Source: Sitta carolinensis
Taxonomy: Eukaryota; Chordata; Aves; Passeriformes; Sittidae
Length of the DNA: 64,000 nt
NCBI GenBank assembly: GCA_032173965.1
Contig: CM063288.1
Coordinates: 14,736,501-14,800,500, forward strand
Direction of reading: 5' to 3'
Shown here: positions 36,913 through 48,770 of the stretch, piece by piece
How the letters are laid out: each line of letters opens with the position of its first letter
Numbering within the stretch: the first letter of the stretch is position 1
Position numbers and translations under genes: made by a program
The notes under the pieces: model-generated
Seen by the model: the letters and a program-made list of their open reading frames with translations, nothing else
Told to the model about the DNA's origin: nothing
Database searches by the model: none

Positions 36913-38361
36913 ACGTCGACATAACTCATCCATAATGTCAGTGACCCATAGTAAGATATTTGTCTTTGCTGAAAAGCATAATTCCAGGCCAAGAATTTGG
37001 ATCAAAATGGGGCAAAGCATCAGGAAACCTTCTGGTGCCACATGAACGAGGCTGTCCTGCCAAAGCTAGAGATGGTACCTGCTGTGGTACAAAGATTAAG
37101 TCTTGATTTGTGTTTATATTTCATTTCGCATGCTAGTGACAGTGCCAGTAGGAACCTGTAGATATTACTGGAATGGGAATCTTAAAAGTAGTTTTTGCAT
37201 TGTTCTTAGAGTCCTTCATGCTGAAGTTTTATTTCCTGGTGACTAGGAACTGTCCATACTAGCTTTCTGCATTTTCTACATGAAAAACTTTACCTAGTTT
37301 TCAGTCAATTTAAATGATCTCTTCTTGAAAGATAGAGGGCTTGAAATGTAAATAATTTAAATACTGAATTTTCTTCCTTTGCTACAACTGGATTTTTCCC
37401 ACTAAATAGCCACGTACCAGGTAGGGAAGGCCTTGGTTTACTTAAAGTTCTTGGAATAACTGTTGTAACAATGCTTACTTATGGTAGAGGCGCTCATCTA
37501 ATGAACCCACCATTCTGTCCTTGTTATTGCCAGCCTATCACCAACACTAACTTGTCACATACTCAGAAAACCCCAGATTTTTTGTTCTGAAGATATTTTT
37601 GTGCTGCCTTGATTTGCTTTACAACTCTGTTTTCTTCTCTTGTAGCTAGTCTTGGAGGAAAAAAAAGTCCTTCTATGCGCAGATAACAGAATTGCTGTTT
37701 TAGTTCATATAACAAAGGCTTATGTTTTTGTTGTCATGACTGCCACGTTTTGTTCCCATAGCACTGTCTGTGTGTACGTGGATGTGATTCATTACCTACA
37801 GACACTAGAACCTACACCCTGTCCTGCTTTTTGTACTCAAACTGCTTCCCTGTAATAGAACAAACAAATATCTCAGATCTGCCTCTTGGTGGGTTCAAGC
37901 CAATATCCAAGATGTTTGGCTTTGATCCACCTCCAAAAACCTATCAATTAATTTACAAAAGCAGGGTTGACAAAGCCATGGAATATTCCATTGTGAGCAG
38001 CAGTCAATGCGTGTTCTATATTTTAACATAAACTGATGTCCGAAATTTCCATGTTATACAAGGCAGCATCCACAAATATATGATCTCAAAGGTTATTCAG
38101 AGGAAAAGCATAGGAATAGAGCATTCCTGTCATGACAAAAGAGCAAAATTTAACAAGTTTAAGATGTCAGCTATCATTGTAGGGGGGTAATATGTCTTTC
38201 CTGAAGTTTTCTTGTAATTTCTGAATGATTGGAGTGCTTGGTGTAGTGTCTGGAGAGCCTGAAGTACCACATGCAAAATCAAATAGTAACACTCAATAGG
38301 TTTATATATTCTCTACCTAGTCCATGCAAATAAAACATGCCCATTTGGATATTATTTTTTA

Positions 38362-38578
38362 CAGAACCACAGAGTAATCAGGGTTGAAAGAGACCTTAAA
38401 GACCATCTGCTGCCACCACCACCCCAGCACCACCATAATCATCTTGACCCATATGCTCAAATGCCACATTCAGACACCTCTTCACTACGTCCAGAGATGG
38501 TGACTTCATCACCTCCCTGGGCAACTTATTCCAATGCCTTAGGCATCACCTGTGAACATGATAAATAATAAAAAAATC
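38362..38578 (-). mobile_element. Short CR1 LINE 3' fragment, reverse orientation
   Basis: The plus strand shows the complement of a CR1 3' end: ACAGAACCACAGAGTAATCA at about 38363, then GGGTTGAAAGAGACCTTAAA and GACCATCT, then GGTGACTTCATCACCTCCCT near 38499 and CCAATGCCTTAGGCATCACC. It differs in sequence from the copies at 36.5 and 48.4 kb and so represents another subfamily. The 5' part is missing beyond about 38578. Confidence 0.78.
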
Positions 38579-41500
38579 CTGTAAATTCACTCATTTAATG
38601 TATAAGTTCACTAATCAGTGCTAGAATCTCTTAGGATTGGAGCCTGTTTCATCAGCTCTCACAAGTATAAAACAGAACACTCAGTCTTCAAAGTGAAATC
38701 CCTTGCTTTGCCACTATACCACCCCCACTTGAATTTCCTTCAGAATTCTTCTTTTTTCTTTTTCTTTCACTACTTGTTCCTTTCTCCTTCCCATTTTCCT
38801 CAATATCCTAAGAAAAGAGCAAAATTCCCTAAATACTTCCTCAGAATCTCACAATGTCAAAACTCTGAGATCTGCCAAATTTCACTTTCTTTTCATAAAA
38901 GGCAATTCCCCTTCCTTTCTTTCAGGCAATGCAACATATCCATTTTGTAGACTTAGCCTCTGAAAAACTACCCTGACACCAGCTTTTGATGGAAATTAAC
39001 TATATCCCTCCATGGAAGAACTCCCCAGAATGTACTGTTGGAGACAAATTTAGGAAGATATGTCATATTTCCCATGGTTGAATCCTGCTAAGTGCTTGTC
39101 CTTTCTGGTATTTTGTGGCAATAAACTTCATATGCTAACATTGCTGTGGAGGGTTTTTCAGTCAAGTCGCCACAAGCATAACAAGGGAAAGAAAATAGGG
39201 AATAATTTAAAAGAGAGGGTATCTACATCAGGTGGAAGGTTTAATTCAAGGCTGGATATTTGCCTGAAGAAAGAGTATTTCAAACTGGAATTAGATGAGA
39301 AGACTCTTAAAGGCTGTGTTAGAACAGAGTAGCCTCTTTCAACTTCTCATGTAGGAAGTATTTCAGTTCCCCAAAACTGCATCATGACTTTCAGCTTTCA
39401 TTGGCTGCTGTCTGGAGAGATGCCAGCACAAGGAGGAAAGGGAAAACATGTTCTTATTCTTTCACTACAGCTAGAAATCTGGTTTCAAGGAAAATATCTG
39501 TTCTGCCTTTCATCAAACTCAGTGTTGAGCCAGTTGATGTGTTAGGGCTTGGGGATATTCCATGCAGTGTTCTAACAACTGGGACTCATTTGACTGCCAT
39601 GTAGCCAAGTGTCCTCTGTGTGGCCTTGTGGGATGGGCAACTGTCAGGTGGCCTTTGCAGGAAAACAGTGCTTTCCTTTGCAGAAGTGGAGGTTTGGGTT
39701 CTGCTCTGCTTATCTCAGGTAGGTTCCCTCTACAAGGACAGAGCCCAGAACACTTCTCCTGGACAGCCATTCACAGCTCTGCAGCAAAGTAAACAAACAG
39801 GATCTGATCACAAACAGCTCATTATCTACTCCTTCTGAATCATCACATCCAGCTTGGAATGGGAATCCCATCTAAGCTGGTTGTTTTTGGCAAATCAGAC
39901 TGTTCCTTGTGACCAGAAGTGACTGGTTTCTTCCCTTTATTCCCCCCACTCTGCTGAACATAATACAAGATACTTTCCAGGCTCCGTTGTGGGTAAAAAA
40001 CAAGAACCAAAGGGACTAGGAACTTTCCAGTAGTAGCCCTACTGGAACAGAGCTCCAATCAAAGCAATGTGGAGAAAGGACAGAAAACCTGTCATTTGGG
40101 CAGCACCCTTTCAGAGTAGTAACAGCAGCAAAGGAGAAGCCAGAAAATGGTAATTTGGGGTGGAAGAGAAGGGTAAGAAGCCATAATGTGGGCTGGAGTG
40201 CATCCACTAAGTGTTCAGAAAAGAGACAGTTTTCAATAGGATCTTGAAATGCACTGCAATCTAGTAAACATGTGTGTGTCAGTCTCAGAGGCCCTGGAGT
40301 ACTCTGGGGATTTTCTTATTTCCTGGGGATTCTGACACAAAGGAAAAAAATAATAGAGGAAAGAAGAAGAAGAACTACATACCAGTTTCTGTGCAAAACA
40401 TGGGAAAACACACTTTGTATCAATGAAATGTTTTATCTCTTCTGAAACAGGTCAACTTGTGTCACTATTGAGTGCTTTAAAGCATAAGACAAGACAGAAA
40501 ATTCAAAACGAAGAGCTCTTTTGAACAGGAGAATTGAAATGTTTCAAAGAATGCTATTTTTTATCTTTGTAGATTTTTCATTAATACACAACAACCACAA
40601 ATGAACAGTGTGGCAAAGCCAAAAAGAAATGTGTAAACTTGCAAAAATATCCCATGTGAAAAATTTTCTCTGGGGAAAAAAAAATTACATTTCCACAGTT
40701 TAAAAACATGAAAAAGTTGGGGACAAGTGTTTTAATTCTTATTTGTGTAACTGGGAAAGTGGGTGTCAGCACCACTCTTTTTTCCCTTCTTGGATCCCAG
40801 TGGGTGCCACGAGAAGCAATTTTCCTAGCCATGCTGAGAGGACATAAATACCACAGAGGAATTTCTTCAGATTTGAAGCCAGTGCTCTGTCATAACATGG
40901 ACAATACCTTGGAGGTGCTGAAGTACTAACAAAAGGAGAAGAGATTCAGGCCTGCACGTGGGTTTCTGCATCAAAGCTGAGCCAAGACTGCTCAATCCCA
41001 TCACAGGCAGACAGGAGACCTGAGTCAGTGAGGGTGGTAGAAAGGAATGAGTACATCAGAGCCTCCCAATTGCATATGATGAACCAGTTGGAATATCAGC
41101 ACAACTCAGCCTTTCCCTCCAAACACACAGAGATGCTTTATTCAGCTCTCACTGTGCAGGGGAGATGGACTGTTCTCCATTGGCTACAGAGGAACAACAT
41201 GAAAGCCCAGCATAAACACACCTCTGTCAGAGCCATCGCTGCCCACCTCCTCCCCATCACTTACTCATCCCTCCCATGGGCAGGACTGGAGATGAAATAG
41301 CAGTGGAAAGCAATAGACAAGCCTGCCCAAAAGGAAATTGAGCAGCTGCTGGAGCCTCAGAGTGACACTGGAGTAAATAGCTTGTGTCTGTAACGACAGG
41401 AGCTTAATACATGGATCATCATGCATATAACAACCCTGCCTTTGTGTTGTGGGCATATGGAAACCAACACATTCAATTAATCCCATGTTTCTGGACCATG

Positions 41501-42943
41501 TTGTGTGTGTAGATCAGTTCCAGAGGACAGACTGGAAAGCCCTGGAGCAACCACTGCTGTCTTTCAAGGAGTACATCCAAGCCTCTTTGAAAATACTCGG
41601 TGGGGAATGTTTACTTCAGATATTGTCCTCCAATGCAAATTGCATTTCATCATGGGCCTGGGATAGTGGAGGGGAAAAAGGACTCTTTAATATAATGGGC
41701 TCAGACTGAAGTCCTAAAATCCAAGCCCATGTTTTGAAGCTGTAGGGAACCATCGCTGACAATACCAAAACACGGAAGACAATGGAAAGAATTGTAGGTA
41801 ACACCTAGGGGGGAGAAGGTGGCCTGAACAGCAGAGTGAATCTCTGTAGGGAAGGAACAAGAAACATCTCATCAAAGTAAAATGATAAATTATACTTTGT
41901 GTAATAAATTACACTTTGGTTAGCCCAAAACAACTAAATCATCACAGAAACTAGAACAACAATTTATTTCCCTCTTAAGGTTATGTTACTCAGCAGCTGG
42001 CAAAGTGGAGGCCCTTTCTTGCAGCTCTGTTCTCCAGACACAGTGTCTGTCTTACTAACATTAACCTGTTTCCTACAAGATAAATTGAAAATCTTGAGGC
42101 TGCTCAGCCAGAATGTGCTAATTAGAAGCCGAAGGGGCATTTTGCAAGGTATGATTCACCGTGCTTAGACAGTGAGTGATAGTACGCGTTGGCAGAAGGT
42201 ATGCAAATTGACAGCAAAAAGTAATTTGAACCCACCATATCTTCTCCCAAGTATTCTCAAATTCAGGAAGGTCAGAAATGACAGAAATAGAAAACCCTCT
42301 TTGTTTGATACATCTTCAGAAAAAGTGAAGTAGTCCAATATTGCAGTACACTTTCATGAGGATGAGCTGATTTGCTAACCTGGGACCTCCATCCCACAAA
42401 GAGCAGACCCTCTCAGCCTGAAGACAGATAGATACATTACCCATTTTAGAGAGTGCCAAGCTAAATGGACAGGCTGCTGCAATGAAGACAACAAAGTCAG
42501 GAGGAATGATATAGACATAAGAACAAAAATTAAAACACACACACAAAAAGAAACAACCAGTTGCCAAGGCCAAAATAAACACCCATCCTCTAGCCTTCAC
42601 AGGCAGAAATTCTATACACCAGGGTCATGATTTCCCACCAAGTAAAAGATAATCCTCTCAGATGAATTGGTTCTCCAAAAATTTAGCACTGAATTCCCAG
42701 GTGGTAGGTAAGTCAGTAGATGATGGTGAAAACATGTGTTTCACTAGACAAATTAGACCCCTTTTTTTAGGGCCAAGAAAAGACCAAAAATACTGTCCAT
42801 TGCTCAGTGAGACCAGCTGGAACTTTGCCATAGACTTCATTGGTGCAAGACTTCCAGTCTTGCTGTTCATATGAACCTTCGTCCTGGTAGATCCTCCTGG
42901 TCGCCAACCTGAAGCTCTCCCATACAAATTAATCCACCAAAAA

Positions 42944-42945
<2 letters not shown>

Positions 42946-42978
<33 letters not shown>
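42946..42978 (+). repeat. 33-nt poly(T) tract
   Basis: Uninterrupted T run. Read on the minus strand it is a poly(A) tail-like run, but no AATAAA lies within 40 nt upstream on that strand. Confidence 0.9.
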
Positions 42979-42979
<1 letters not shown>

Positions 42980-43698
42980 TGACTGCAGGCAACTAGCAGA
43001 AGACCAGGCCATGTGATCTATGCCTTCTTTCCTATAGGGACACCTCCATTATCCTGACCCCTGACCCCTGACCCAGGTACCTCTAAATGTCCTATTTTCT
43101 CCTTACTTCAGTGAACCCCAGTCACTGATACCGGTTCCCTGCCCATATTGGTCAAAAACTTCTCCAAACTTATTCTCTAGATGTATTAACCCTTGTCTGG
43201 GTTAATCCAAACCCAGGCAAGGAAAGAAACTGGTAGAGGCCTCCAGACACAGCATGGTGTTGGGACACATGGGCTGGAATGGTGTGCGACACTAAATGGT
43301 GCTGGCAGGAGAAGATAGTGAGAACAGTCTTTTCCAGAAAATTCATGTATAGGTACAGCTCTTCCTGACAGAGCAGAGCAGAGCCAGAAAAAATGCTCAT
43401 CCAGGCTGGGACACACTGTTTGACTCACAGCCATCTTGGAACTGCTCTATTCCTTTCTATAACCTCACACAACACTGGCGACAAAGAGATAATCAGGAGG
43501 ACAATGTCTTCATTTAGTGACTGATGGTTCCCCCTCCATTCTGGTAAAGGCCTAGGCTTGTGGTTGGAGGTCAGCTGGGATGCAAGGGCAGCCAAGTAGC
43601 TCTTTCAATCCACAATGGGATGGAGCAGCCATTTTAATAAAAGGGAGAAAGAGCTGTTTCCTCTGTGGCTGAAAAAGCTTGTAATTGACCTGGCAGAG

Positions 43699-43720
43699 CA
43701 TGCAAACTCTGGTTTGCATG
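43699..43720. other. Perfect 9-bp inverted repeat with POU-octamer-like half sites
   Basis: CATGCAAAC (43699-43707) and GTTTGCATG (43712-43720) are exact complements separated by 4 nt. Each arm contains ATGCAAA, close to the octamer bound by POU factors. A paired head-to-head site could bind a dimer. Function is inference. Confidence 0.5.
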
Positions 43721-43800
43721 GGAAATGCTCTCTTTTCCCTTACACATGTGCTCCTTTGTAATACTGTTGGGGACTGCTATGCTGCTGTCTGCAGTGTCTA

Positions 43801-43816
43801 GCTCTTAATTAAGAGC
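43801..43816. other. 16-bp perfect palindrome
   Basis: GCTCTTAATTAAGAGC is self-complementary. It has a central TTAATTAA, a typical homeodomain-type core. It lies 80 bp from the inverted repeat at 43699-43720. Confidence 0.55.
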
Positions 43817-46493
43817 AGCAAGGTCTGTCGACACAGTGGGACAGAGCAGGGGACTGCTGGTAAAGCCCTCACTGATGACAGCTCAGACAAGGCAGCCAAA
43901 CCTGGTCAAAAGTGAAACAGCTAAAAGAGAGTCCCAGCTCCCCATCTCACAGTATGATCAGACTACAAAACCGGTCTCCAAATCTTACTACCCTTTTTGC
44001 TCCACCCTTGCCCTGGAAACTATGAATGTTTCCCCAGATAAGGCTAAAAAAGAGTCTTGTAAAGAGCTGAAAATCAAGGTGAATATTACCTGCAAAAAGA
44101 GTTGTACCTGCTTGTATGACTTTTGCATCATGATCAGCCATTTGCTGATCTCTCCTACCATTTGTCCCAAGGGTTGCACAAGCTCAGATTCAAAAAAATC
44201 CCATGTCATATCCCAAGAACAAAGTATTAGACATAGCAAACAGGTGCATACAGAAACAGGAGGACACAAGGATTCCAGCTAGTTTTGTAGCTATGGTTTT
44301 GCTGATATTTAGCACCAAGAAAAAGCTAAAGTGAACAGAATAGGGGATGGATGAGAGAGCATAAATGCTCAGTATGTATATGGATTACATGTTAAAAGTG
44401 CACTGTCTGTGTCAACCCAGCATTAGCTGCTCACTCACTTTTCCATGGAGGTGGCTGGTTCAAAGCAGGGGGATCTAATACGTTTCCTGAATCATCATGT
44501 TAAAATTCAACATTCGTTAGATCCTACCTTTGCTGAGTCTCTTAAATGGGGGAGAGACACCACTGATTTGCTTCCAAATTCTTGTCAGGAATCTAATATC
44601 TGCCCATTTTTCCTTTGTCAGTTTTTTTCTCTGGTGCATCATTTCTTCAGCTCCTCTCCTCTTTCCTTTATCTCCATCTGACCCCAAACAGTACTGTTTG
44701 CCTGCTGCAAAATACATGCAAATATTGCCAATTTATGCTTAAGTTTCTTTTTTTCCTCACTCTTTATAGTATACTGAGTCATGTAAAACAGAGATGAGGG
44801 AATCTGCCTGCCTCATGGCAAGATTGCCTTTGCTGAAATGATTTTTCTAACCTGCTATTTAAACCATTCAGCAGTGGAGATTTCACAAGTGCCCATGGCA
44901 ATTCTATTGCCTAAAAATAGACTCCTGTTTGTCAAACAGTCTGAAACTATAATCTCTAGTAAAAGTATTATCTTATGCTTTACAGCATCAAGGCTGGGAC
45001 AAATGAAGAGGTCAAAATAATCTTCTGCCATCATTCCAATGTCAAGAGAAGTCAGAGCACAGTCTTCTGCATCTAGTCACAGCATATCTCCTGGCAGCTC
45101 AGTGTACTGAAGTTAAGATGCTTGAACTGGTTCTCATAAGTATATGCAAGGACCCGTGGTAAACAAAATCAGTATCTTAGTTGCTGAGATTACAGCTCTG
45201 AGTTGTGGCTATCTGCCTCCACACTCAGACACTTACAATCATGCCTACACCTTCCTTGGAAATTATCTTGGGTTTCAGCTCCAGAGGAGCAACTCTGCGA
45301 CAAGATGAGATAGGATTTTTGGGAGAAGACTAGCTTTGTTTGTGGTTGGGATTACTTTTACCCCAGCATAGGAGAATAGAGATAGTCAGATGAAAGATAA
45401 AGAATAAAATTGAAGCATTTTCTGTCTCCAGTGTTACAGTGAACACAGATTTTTTCAGGTGAACACATTTCTAATGCCTCCCTGCACTTTACACTGCTGG
45501 CTGAGAGCTCCAGCACCATGGATCTTTGACCCTTATAGAAGTGTTGGGCTTTTTTGGTGTGCACGAAACAAATCAGGGGTCATCTAAGGAAGTGTATACT
45601 CTGATTGTATGTTCTATGAGGCTATCAATCATCAGGTTTAGTGTTCTGGACTCTTATCCCACAACAAGTTTAAACCAGATACATATTTTCATAGAAAATG
45701 CCAATGACACTAGCTCTTACGTAAATGAACCATGACTTGCTTAGCCCAGGCTCATGCAGCAGATCTAAAGAGCTCAGGAGAAACTTCTCAGTTGGTGCCT
45801 GAGTGAAATATTCAACATGATAAAAAGAGAACAACCCCTATCCTGTTCACTGGTCATAGCTGTGGTTCTGGAATAACCAATAGGCTGAGCTAGGAGTGAA
45901 GGAGAAACATGGGGTCTTACCTTGCTTCCCTACCCACTGAATTGCTGGTGAATTTTATAGTTTATTTGCTTGTGTTGCTCTCTTCTCTGCTTACTACTAG
46001 CCACTCTGATCTTCAGGCAGAACATCAATGACTAATGATGTGAACATGTTCCCCAGAGGAGTGGCACTTCTCACTTCTGCCTCTGGCTAGTCTGGAGGTC
46101 TACCTAGGACAGAGCCAGGAAACCACTTGGTGCTGAACAGCCCAGCTGAAGAGGATGTGCCCAGTGGTGGCTCTAGACAATGTGTGAACAATGAGATCAC
46201 AACAAACCCCTAATTTAAAGGGGTTTTGTTCCAACTCCATGTGCTTCAGAAAACTACAGGGCAGTCCATGCTGTTCATGAACATGCATCCATTTAAACAG
46301 AAGCTCTATGTTCAGTAAAAAATAATGGCTTTTGTTCTATAAGCTGTGCTTGTGTCTTTGGCAAAGCCACTTAACCCACACTCAAGGAGGGGCAGGATTT
46401 CCTTTGGCTGACTTACTTTATACTTTTTGGCTATGGAATGGGTGTAGGTTTCTAAAATAAGAATGATTGACACTTTGCACACATGCAGCCAGG

Positions 46494-46569
46494 CTCTAGA
46501 ATCAGTGATGGTGGAGTGGAGTTTTTCCCACTCTAGAATCAGTGATGGATCTCAGTGGAGTTTTTCTTT
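46494..46569 (+). repeat. Two-copy tandem duplication, 37 and 39 bp
   Basis: CTCTAGAATCAGTGATGG at 46494 recurs at 46531, and both copies end in GTGGAGTTTTTC. They differ mainly at the middle (TGGA against ATCTCA). Low divergence indicates a fairly recent local duplication. Confidence 0.85.
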
Positions 46570-48361
46570 CTATGTATCCAGAGGTACAAATCCCAGAGTG
46601 AATTCACCTGGACTTTCCTTGTTCATAGACGAGCATCCATAAAGTGAATTTAGATGAGTCAATACATTTCTCTTTCCAGAATCAATAATTAGGTCCTATC
46701 ACCTAAAAGTTTCAAAGACATGTCCAGAACTTAATGTTGTCTGTCTTGTAACAATTGTGACAGATGCTGTGGAATGGTTGGATTATCTAGAATCACACAT
46801 AGAAGTTTCCATCCAGGAATTTCCTTTTGCAAACAGACACCAGATTCAATAGATAAATACTAGAGAACCAAAGTTATCATTCTTATAAAGACTATCCAAC
46901 ATTCCAGTCCAGATCTTGCCATCAATGTTGTTAAATCTTTAGCCTCCTGTCCCAACATGAAGGAAGTCAGATGGAAATATTTATGGCAGCTGTTAAGATG
47001 AGGCAAAAGGCGTCCAGCTGCAATTCTGAATGGCTTTTTGCAGCTGCACATGGTGGTGCTGAGACAGCCTTGATATGCTGCCTAGTGTTCCCAAATTAGC
47101 TCCCAGCAAAGAGCTTAAGCCTCTAAGCTGAATGATGGTGAGTGTCTCAGTGTTCTAACTTCTGCTTATCCTGGGAATTGAGGTAAACATGTCTGGCTGC
47201 TTGGACTGTGAAAAATACGATTTGCCATTGAAATGTGTCTGGCCTAATTATCTTGAGGCCAACACGCCTAGCTCCAGAGCGACGTGATCCTCCTGAGGGT
47301 GTGATTTCAGACGTATCCCCTTCCCCATGAAAGGGAAACTGAGGATCTGAGCCTCATATAAATAACAGTGCAGCACCCTATGACTAATGCTGCTGGAAGA
47401 GGGTCTTTGGTATCTGAGAACTTGAATCTCATGAGGAAAATTTGTCTGTTTGGCTAATGTCCCATGCCAATTGAGTTCACACAGGCTGGGAGGAATCTCT
47501 CACAGCTCATGACTGACCATGAAGAGGAAAATTATTGCCTAGGAAAGGGTGCTGTGCTAGACAATGATGCATGGCCAAATTTGATGAATTAATAGCATGA
47601 GGAGCAGCTTATTTGTATTTCTCTGGAATATTTTTACTCTACAGACTAAGGTAGTTGCTTTCCATGATGTTCTAAGCCTGTAAATTCCTTCTGTCCTGAA
47701 CAATATTTTTATTATTATTATTTTTTAAGCATGTAGACTAAACACGATCCATACATCTCAGAGCTGCCCAAGAAGCTTTTTCCCTTGCATTTGGAAAACA
47801 GGGTCCTTTGGATTGTTTATAGCTGGCCCTGTGCTTTAGATGGCTGACTTTGCAGGACCTCTTTTGCTTTGGGTGACACAAGGGAGGCAATAAGAAGGTC
47901 ATGGCACCCCCAGCTTGCTGTGCTTTATTCTCAGTGATTGAATGACCACCACACATAAACTCTGCTGGGACAGCTGGTCTCTAGGAAGACAAATTCCAAT
48001 TTTGCACTGAGTGGCACAAATCCAGAGTCACTTTATTGAAATCAGCAGTTATTTTGGATCAGGACTCAAAAGAACCTAGCCTGCCTAAGGTCAGAATCTG
48101 AGTTAACAATCCTCAGAAGCTGCAGAGACTAGATGGTATTTACTTGGAAAGCCAAGACATAGCTGAAGATATTCAGACTTGAGCTGCCTGACCTGACACA
48201 GCTGAAAGCTGTTCTAAATCTCTAGCTCCTTTCTGGCATGAGACTTAAAGATTCTCTGCTTATCAGCAAGGACATTGATCAGTTCACTATCTCTCTCCAA
48301 GGACTCTTATAAGGACTTTCACAGGGTCCCTGGGATCATATCTTTTTCTGGTTACAGCAGT

Positions 48362-48770
48362 GGGGCTGCTACAGGACACACTGAGTACTGTGAGCAGTTT
48401 TGGGCACCACAAAATAAAAAAGACATCAAGCTTCAACATCCTCATGAAGGGAAGTGGAGGGGCAGGAACTGATCTCTTCACTCTTGTGCCCAGTGATAGG
48501 ACTGGAGGGAACAGCATGAAGCTGAGTCAGGAGAGGCTTAGGTTGGCTATGAGGAAAAGGTTCTTTACCCAGAAGGTGGCTGGGCACTGGAAGAGGCTCT
48601 CCAGGGAAGTGGCCACAGCACCAAGCCTGAGAGGGTTCAGGAAGTGTCTGGACAATGTTCTCAGGCACATGGTGTGACTCTTGGGATGTCCTGCACAGGA
48701 CGAGGAGTTGGACTTGATGATCCTGATGGATCCCTTCCAACTCAGCATACTTTGTGGTTCTATGATTTGA
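48362..48770 (+). mobile_element. CR1 LINE fragment with intact 3' end and an internal deletion
   Basis: Order of CR1 3' motifs on the plus strand: GAGTACTGTGAGCAGTTTTG near 48382, CTGATCTCTTCACT near 48470, AGGCTTAGGTTGGCTATGAG near 48535, CCAGAAGGTGGCTGGGCACT near 48569, CTTGATGATCCTGATGG near 48713, and the terminal ATCCCTTCCAACTCAGCATA then TTCTATGATTTGA. That is the usual CR1 end next to the short tail repeat. It is 5'-truncated at about 48362. Between about 48432 and 48437 a block of roughly 150 bp expected between these motifs is absent, so this copy carries an internal deletion. Frames over it are not genes. Confidence 0.82.

Larger units (their letters stand above)
38579..48361. other. 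Mostly unique non-coding sequence with a possible retroviral remnant near 43 kb
   Basis: No convincing gene. It includes a 33-nt poly(T) at 42946-42978, three tandem 7-bp units CCTGACC at 43053-43073, the palindromes at 43699-43720 and 43801-43816, a 148-codon frame at 43836-44282, and a two-copy tandem duplication at 46494-46569. A CpG-containing block at 47210-47370 looks like conserved non-coding DNA and ends with a TATAAATA. The possible retroviral remnant is covered under findings. Confidence 0.4.

Noticed and set aside
36257..37041. Frames of 113-175 codons
   Set aside because: They overlap a CR1 3' non-coding region.
48360..48748. Frames of 73-105 codons
   Set aside because: They overlap the CR1 3' region.
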